From: Lindgomyces ingoldianus
Taxonomy: Eukaryota > Ascomycota > Dothideomycetes > Pleosporales > Lindgomycetaceae
NCBI RefSeq assembly: GCF_010093535.1
Contig: NW_022985167.1
Location: forward strand, 1 to 11,055
Reading direction: 5' to 3'
Length of the DNA: 11,055 bases
Shown one piece after another: positions 9,501 to 11,055 of the stretch. Position numbers and translations under genes: made by a program. Positions within the stretch are counted from its first letter, which is position 1, and each line of letters begins with the position of its first letter. The notes under the pieces are model-generated. The model made no database searches, was not told the origin of the DNA, and saw only the letters and a program-made list of their open reading frames with translations.

Positions 9501-10083
9501 ATAGGTTAGCAGAGATCTAGTGTTAAATTAGTCCTAGGGGGCAACTTAGCCCTAGGACAAGCCTTTTTGCAGGCTCCTACTGCTATAGCTGCAGCTATGT
9601 TAAGAGTAGCAAAGGGGATTAAAGCTTAAATATAAGTTAGAGCCCTTATAGAAATAAGATTAAAATAGTAAAAATCTTTAATAAGTGCTAGCAGCGCTAC
9701 TTACATAGACTTAAGAAAGGGGAATAGAGCAGTTTTAAAAGATATAACTATACTTACTACACTTAAAGCATTAACTTTTCTTTTTATAATTTTTACACTT
9801 TTTAGAACTAACTAGAGCATAATTTAAATTAATTTTTATTACATTAGGGTCCTTATTTGCAACTGCGCTAGTTTAGGGGCGTATTAGGGCTTATATAGGG
9901 AGGAACTTTATATTATTATTGTAGGTAGTAATTAAGTTTACATACGCGTTAAGGTTGTTTAAGAGGGGTTTTTCTACTATAGCGCGTTACAGTTTAGTTA
10001 AGAGGGAGTTATATAAGGCTGTAATTAGACTTATCTTATTTAGGCCTATATTAGATGTAAGTTAGCAGAACTTAGTAAAGTGT
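9501..10083 (-). pseudogene. gypsy gag C-terminal fragment with zinc knuckle
   Basis: From the truncation point the minus-strand frame reads FTKFC*LTSNIGLNKISLIT, then ALYNSLLTKL*RAIVEKPLL and NNLNAYVNLITTYNNNIKF. This is the middle of a fungal gypsy gag. It leads to a CCHC knuckle with perfect C-x2-C-x4-[H]-x4-C spacing at 9770-9729 (CFKCSKYSYIF*NC), whose His is Tyr (9746-9744). The N-terminal half of gag is absent. The gag phase differs from pol by what reads as a -1 step. That could be the element's original frameshift or a later indel between 9729 and about 9500. Confidence 0.82.
9531..9558. repeat. GC-rich hairpin between gag and protease
   Basis: Perfect 9-bp arms GTCCTAGGG (9531-9539) and CCCTAGGAC (9550-9558) surround a 10-base loop. 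It is an island of GC in very AT-rich DNA and contains none of the depleted trinucleotides. It lies in the interval where the gag phase gives way to the pol phase. A diverged direct similarity (TAGGGG..ACTTAGCC) recurs at about 9485-9500. Confidence 0.6.
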
Positions 10084-10330
10084 TGTCACGGTTATGTTAC
10101 AGCTATCCAACCCCTGAGTACCCTAAGGGCTTGGCACGGGGTATATAGGCTCCTCGGCCTCCGTACCTCTGCCTCCGACCCTAAGGTTTACTCTCGTTAC
10201 CCCCCCTATCCTGCATTCCCTCTCTGTGACCTGTGTTTCCTGCTCGATACCTCTCACATTGTAAACCTTCACATATCCCCTTGGGATGAGCAGTCCGCAC
10301 AGCGCAGCTTAGGCACCGCAACTGACAGGA
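10084..10330. other. unmutated LTR-like segment of ordinary composition
   Basis: Composition switches at 10084 to ordinary GC, and TCA, TGA, CCA and TGG reappear at once. The segment opens TGTCACGGTTATG, differing from the outer tip of the gypsy LTR (TGTCACGATTGTG, 5388-5400) at only two transition positions, and has weak further resemblance for about 70 bp. It also contains TGTTACA and a TATA-type sequence. I could not find the matching end or a target-site duplication. It may be a related LTR, a solo LTR fragment, or unrelated flanking DNA. Confidence 0.35.
10138..10150 (+). promoter_or_regulatory. candidate TATA box
   Basis: TATATA at 10142-10147 sits in GC-rich surroundings and is followed by a pyrimidine-rich, CTCC-containing stretch, as in many fungal LTR promoters. 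There is no recognised gene immediately downstream, so this is weak. Confidence 0.25.
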
Positions 10331-10365
10331 GATGCAGGTACTCCTCATCCTTGATCGTCAGCTTG

Positions 10366-10413
10366 CGAGCCGCCCATCCACCAAGCCGCCCATCCACCGA
10401 GCCGCCCATACCC
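10366..10413 (+). repeat. 16-bp tandem repeat, three copies
   Basis: Three contiguous units of the form CGAGCCGCCCATCCAC start at 10366, 10382 and 10398. Unit 2 differs by one base and unit 3 diverges at its end. The unit length is not a multiple of three, so it is not a peptide repeat. Confidence 0.85.
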
Positions 10414-10490
10414 CGTCATTGATCCGAGCCCTCACCGGCTACTTTGCGTACGCGCACCGATTGAGCGTTCAAGCTCTCGAGCGGATACAG

Positions 10491-10526
10491 TGGTGGTGGT
10501 GGTGGTCGTGGTCGTGGTGGTGGTTG
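10491..10526 (+). repeat. TGG-rich microsatellite
   Basis: Twelve consecutive triplets are mainly TGG, with two TCG and a final TTG. If translated in the plus frame it would be a run of Trp and Ser, which is implausible for a real protein. The intact TGGs show that this tract escaped the mutation process that removed TGG from the neighbouring 10 kb. Confidence 0.9.
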
Positions 10527-10547
10527 AATGCAGGATTGTTGTCAGCT

Positions 10548-10657
10548 GCACTGGCGCTAAGAACCTTGCGTTTCAGCGCGAAACACCTTCTGTTTTAGCG
10601 CGAAACATCTCCTGTCTTAGCGCAAAGCACCTCCTGTTTTAGCGAGAAGTGCAGCAC
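10548..10657 (+). repeat. 22-bp tandem repeat, four clear copies plus one degenerate
   Basis: Contiguous 22-bp units start at 10570, 10592, 10614 and 10636, with the core TTTAGCGCGAAACA and a CCTCCT-like end. A weaker fifth unit (12 of 22 matching) precedes at 10548-10569. Units abut without spacers. Differences among units include C/T and G/A transitions. The unit length is not a multiple of three. Confidence 0.88.
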
Positions 10658-10694
10658 AGACAGCTTTGTAATGCAACTGCTATTAAGCTCTGGG

Positions 10695-10925
10695 TGGCTT
10701 TGGGCAGTACCTAGGAAGCCTCCGGGCCGTATCCGGATCGCCTCCGGGCCTCCTGGATGGCTTTGGGCTACACCTGGTTTGCCTCCGGGCCGTATCCAGA
10801 TGGCCTATAGGCCTGCAATTGCCTGCTGGCTTTGCGAAGTTGCATTACTACCAGATAGTCTTCGGGCCGTATCTAGATCGCCTACGGGCCTCCTAGATGG
10901 CTTTGGGCTACATCTAGTTTGCTAG
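10695..10925 (+). repeat. 63-71-bp minisatellite, about 3.3 copies
   Basis: Units begin with TGGCTTTG at 10695, 10758, 10827 and 10898 (spacings 63, 69 and 71), followed by CCTCCGGGCCGTATCC blocks. The best pair is 10718-10782 and 10858-10922: 65 bp aligned without gaps, differing mostly by transitions. For example, TCCGGA in one copy is TCTAGA in the other. The second unit has a diverged 3' half. Confidence 0.85.
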
Positions 10926-11055
10926 CAAACTATGCAAGGTTTGGCAACTGAATTTTTTCAAACCAACCTTAGCTACCTCTTTCCAAGGGCTCGGGACGCG
11001 CCCTAAGAAGGAGGGGGATAGGTAGACTATCCCTACTATTAGCCCTATCCTATGA
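10926..11055. repeat. window end with short hairpin
   Basis: I see no gene here. GGGATAG (11015-11021) and CTATCCC (11027-11033) form a perfect 7-bp hairpin with a 5-base loop. The surrounding purine-rich GAAGGAGGGGG stretch could be an element edge or polypurine tract continuing beyond the window, but there is nothing to confirm that. Confidence 0.4.

Larger units (their letters stand above)
1..10083. other. AT-rich RIP-type mutated block
   Basis: The whole stretch is very AT-rich and full of TAA, TAG, CTA and TTA words. It ends abruptly near 10083, where ordinary composition begins. Translating either element gives recognisable retrotransposon proteins interrupted by TAA and TAG, mostly where the family has Trp or Gln, with many Asp-to-Asn, Glu-to-Lys, His-to-Tyr and Gly-to-Glu changes. 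All of these are C-to-T or G-to-A. By eye, TCA, TGA, CCA and TGG occur only about ten times in the block, while ACA, GCA, TGT and TGC are common. This fits fungal repeat-induced point mutation acting with a 5' pyrimidine preference. RIP as the cause is an inference from the pattern and from the sequences being transposons. Confidence 0.9.
5388..10083 (-). mobile_element. 5'-truncated, RIP-mutated Ty3/Gypsy chromovirus
   Basis: Read on the minus strand, the order is gag zinc knuckle, aspartic protease, RT, RNase H, integrase, chromodomain, polypurine tract, 3' LTR. RT before integrase is diagnostic of Ty3/Gypsy, and the C-terminal chromodomain places it among fungal chromoviruses. Motif codons from the protease (9405) to the chromodomain (5856) all fall in one phase, so about 3.6 kb of pol has no net indel and is broken only by TAA/TAG stops. 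Gag lies in a different phase. The element ends inside gag at about 10083. The N-terminal part of gag, the primer-binding site and the 5' LTR are missing. Because the 5' end is lost, target-site duplications cannot be tested. Confidence 0.9.

Noticed and set aside
9562..9570. Canonical -1 slippery heptamer
   Set aside because: In the gag phase the codons read G CAA AAA. This does not fit the X XXY YYZ pattern at the first codon, so a slip site cannot be called from this copy alone.
1..10083. Mitochondrial or bacterial AT-rich DNA
   Set aside because: The translated remnants are Ty1/Copia and Ty3/Gypsy retrotransposons with chromodomain, and the AT bias is explained by directional transitions. 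These indicate a fungal nuclear repeat block.
9840..10083. LTR or promoter in the gypsy 5' region
   Set aside because: In the gag phase this translates continuously into gag-like protein up to the zinc knuckle, so it is coding remnant.
10084..10400. 5' LTR partner of the gypsy 3' LTR
   Set aside because: Only the first 13 bases and scattered words match. The inner edge adjoins mid-gag rather than a primer-binding site, and no CTATAACA-type end is found. It is kept only as a possible related LTR.
10332..10598. Open frame of 88 codons on the plus strand
   Set aside because: It runs through the 16-bp array, whose unit is not a multiple of three, and through the TGG tract, giving a run of Trp/Ser. 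No family is recognised and it ends in the 22-bp array. It is most likely fortuitous.
10548..10657. CRISPR-like array
   Set aside because: The 22-bp units are contiguous with no spacers, in DNA that otherwise looks eukaryotic. This is a simple tandem repeat.
10671..10925. Open frame of 84 codons on the plus strand
   Set aside because: It lies almost wholly within the 63-71-bp minisatellite. The first two units give a 21-residue repeat but later units shift frame. No domain or start context supports it as a gene.

Overview
The window looks like nuclear DNA of a filamentous ascomycete (Pezizomycotina). It is a dense block of dead retrotransposons (1 to about 10083) next to about 970 bp of ordinary-composition DNA that holds several short tandem repeats. 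No intact protein-coding gene is supported. The fungal assignment is an inference. It rests on the two element types (a fungal Ty1/Copia element and a chromodomain-bearing Ty3/Gypsy element) and on saturating C-to-T/G-to-A decay of the kind produced by repeat-induced point mutation (RIP). The sequence does not allow a genus to be named.

Layout: 1-477 is an AT-rich leader with no recognisable gene and possibly part of a copia LTR. 478-5387 is a plus-strand Ty1/Copia element with gag, integrase, reverse transcriptase and RNase H in the canonical order. 5388-10083 is a minus-strand Ty3/Gypsy chromovirus. In plus coordinates it has a 3' LTR (5388-5705), polypurine tract, chromodomain, integrase, RNase H, reverse transcriptase, retropepsin and the C-terminal part of gag. 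The gypsy element is cut off inside gag, so its 5' LTR and primer site are not visible. The two elements lie tail to tail. 10084-11055 is not mutated in the same way. It carries an LTR-like tip with a TATA-type sequence, a 16-bp tandem array, a TGG-rich tract, a 22-bp tandem array, a 63-71-bp minisatellite and a terminal hairpin.

The most striking property is the mutation rule. Read by eye over about 10 kb, TCA, CCA and their complements TGA and TGG are almost absent, with ten occurrences seen (seven of them in two short patches). ACA, GCA, TGT and TGC remain common. Surviving CpG is almost always in the RCGY context. Cytosines were therefore lost where a pyrimidine precedes and a purine follows (YCR to YTR). 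This accounts for stops being essentially only TAA/TAG and for catalytic Asp changing to Asn across integrase, RT, RNase H and protease in both elements. The gypsy pol frame keeps one phase for about 3.6 kb with no net indel, so the decay was by substitution.
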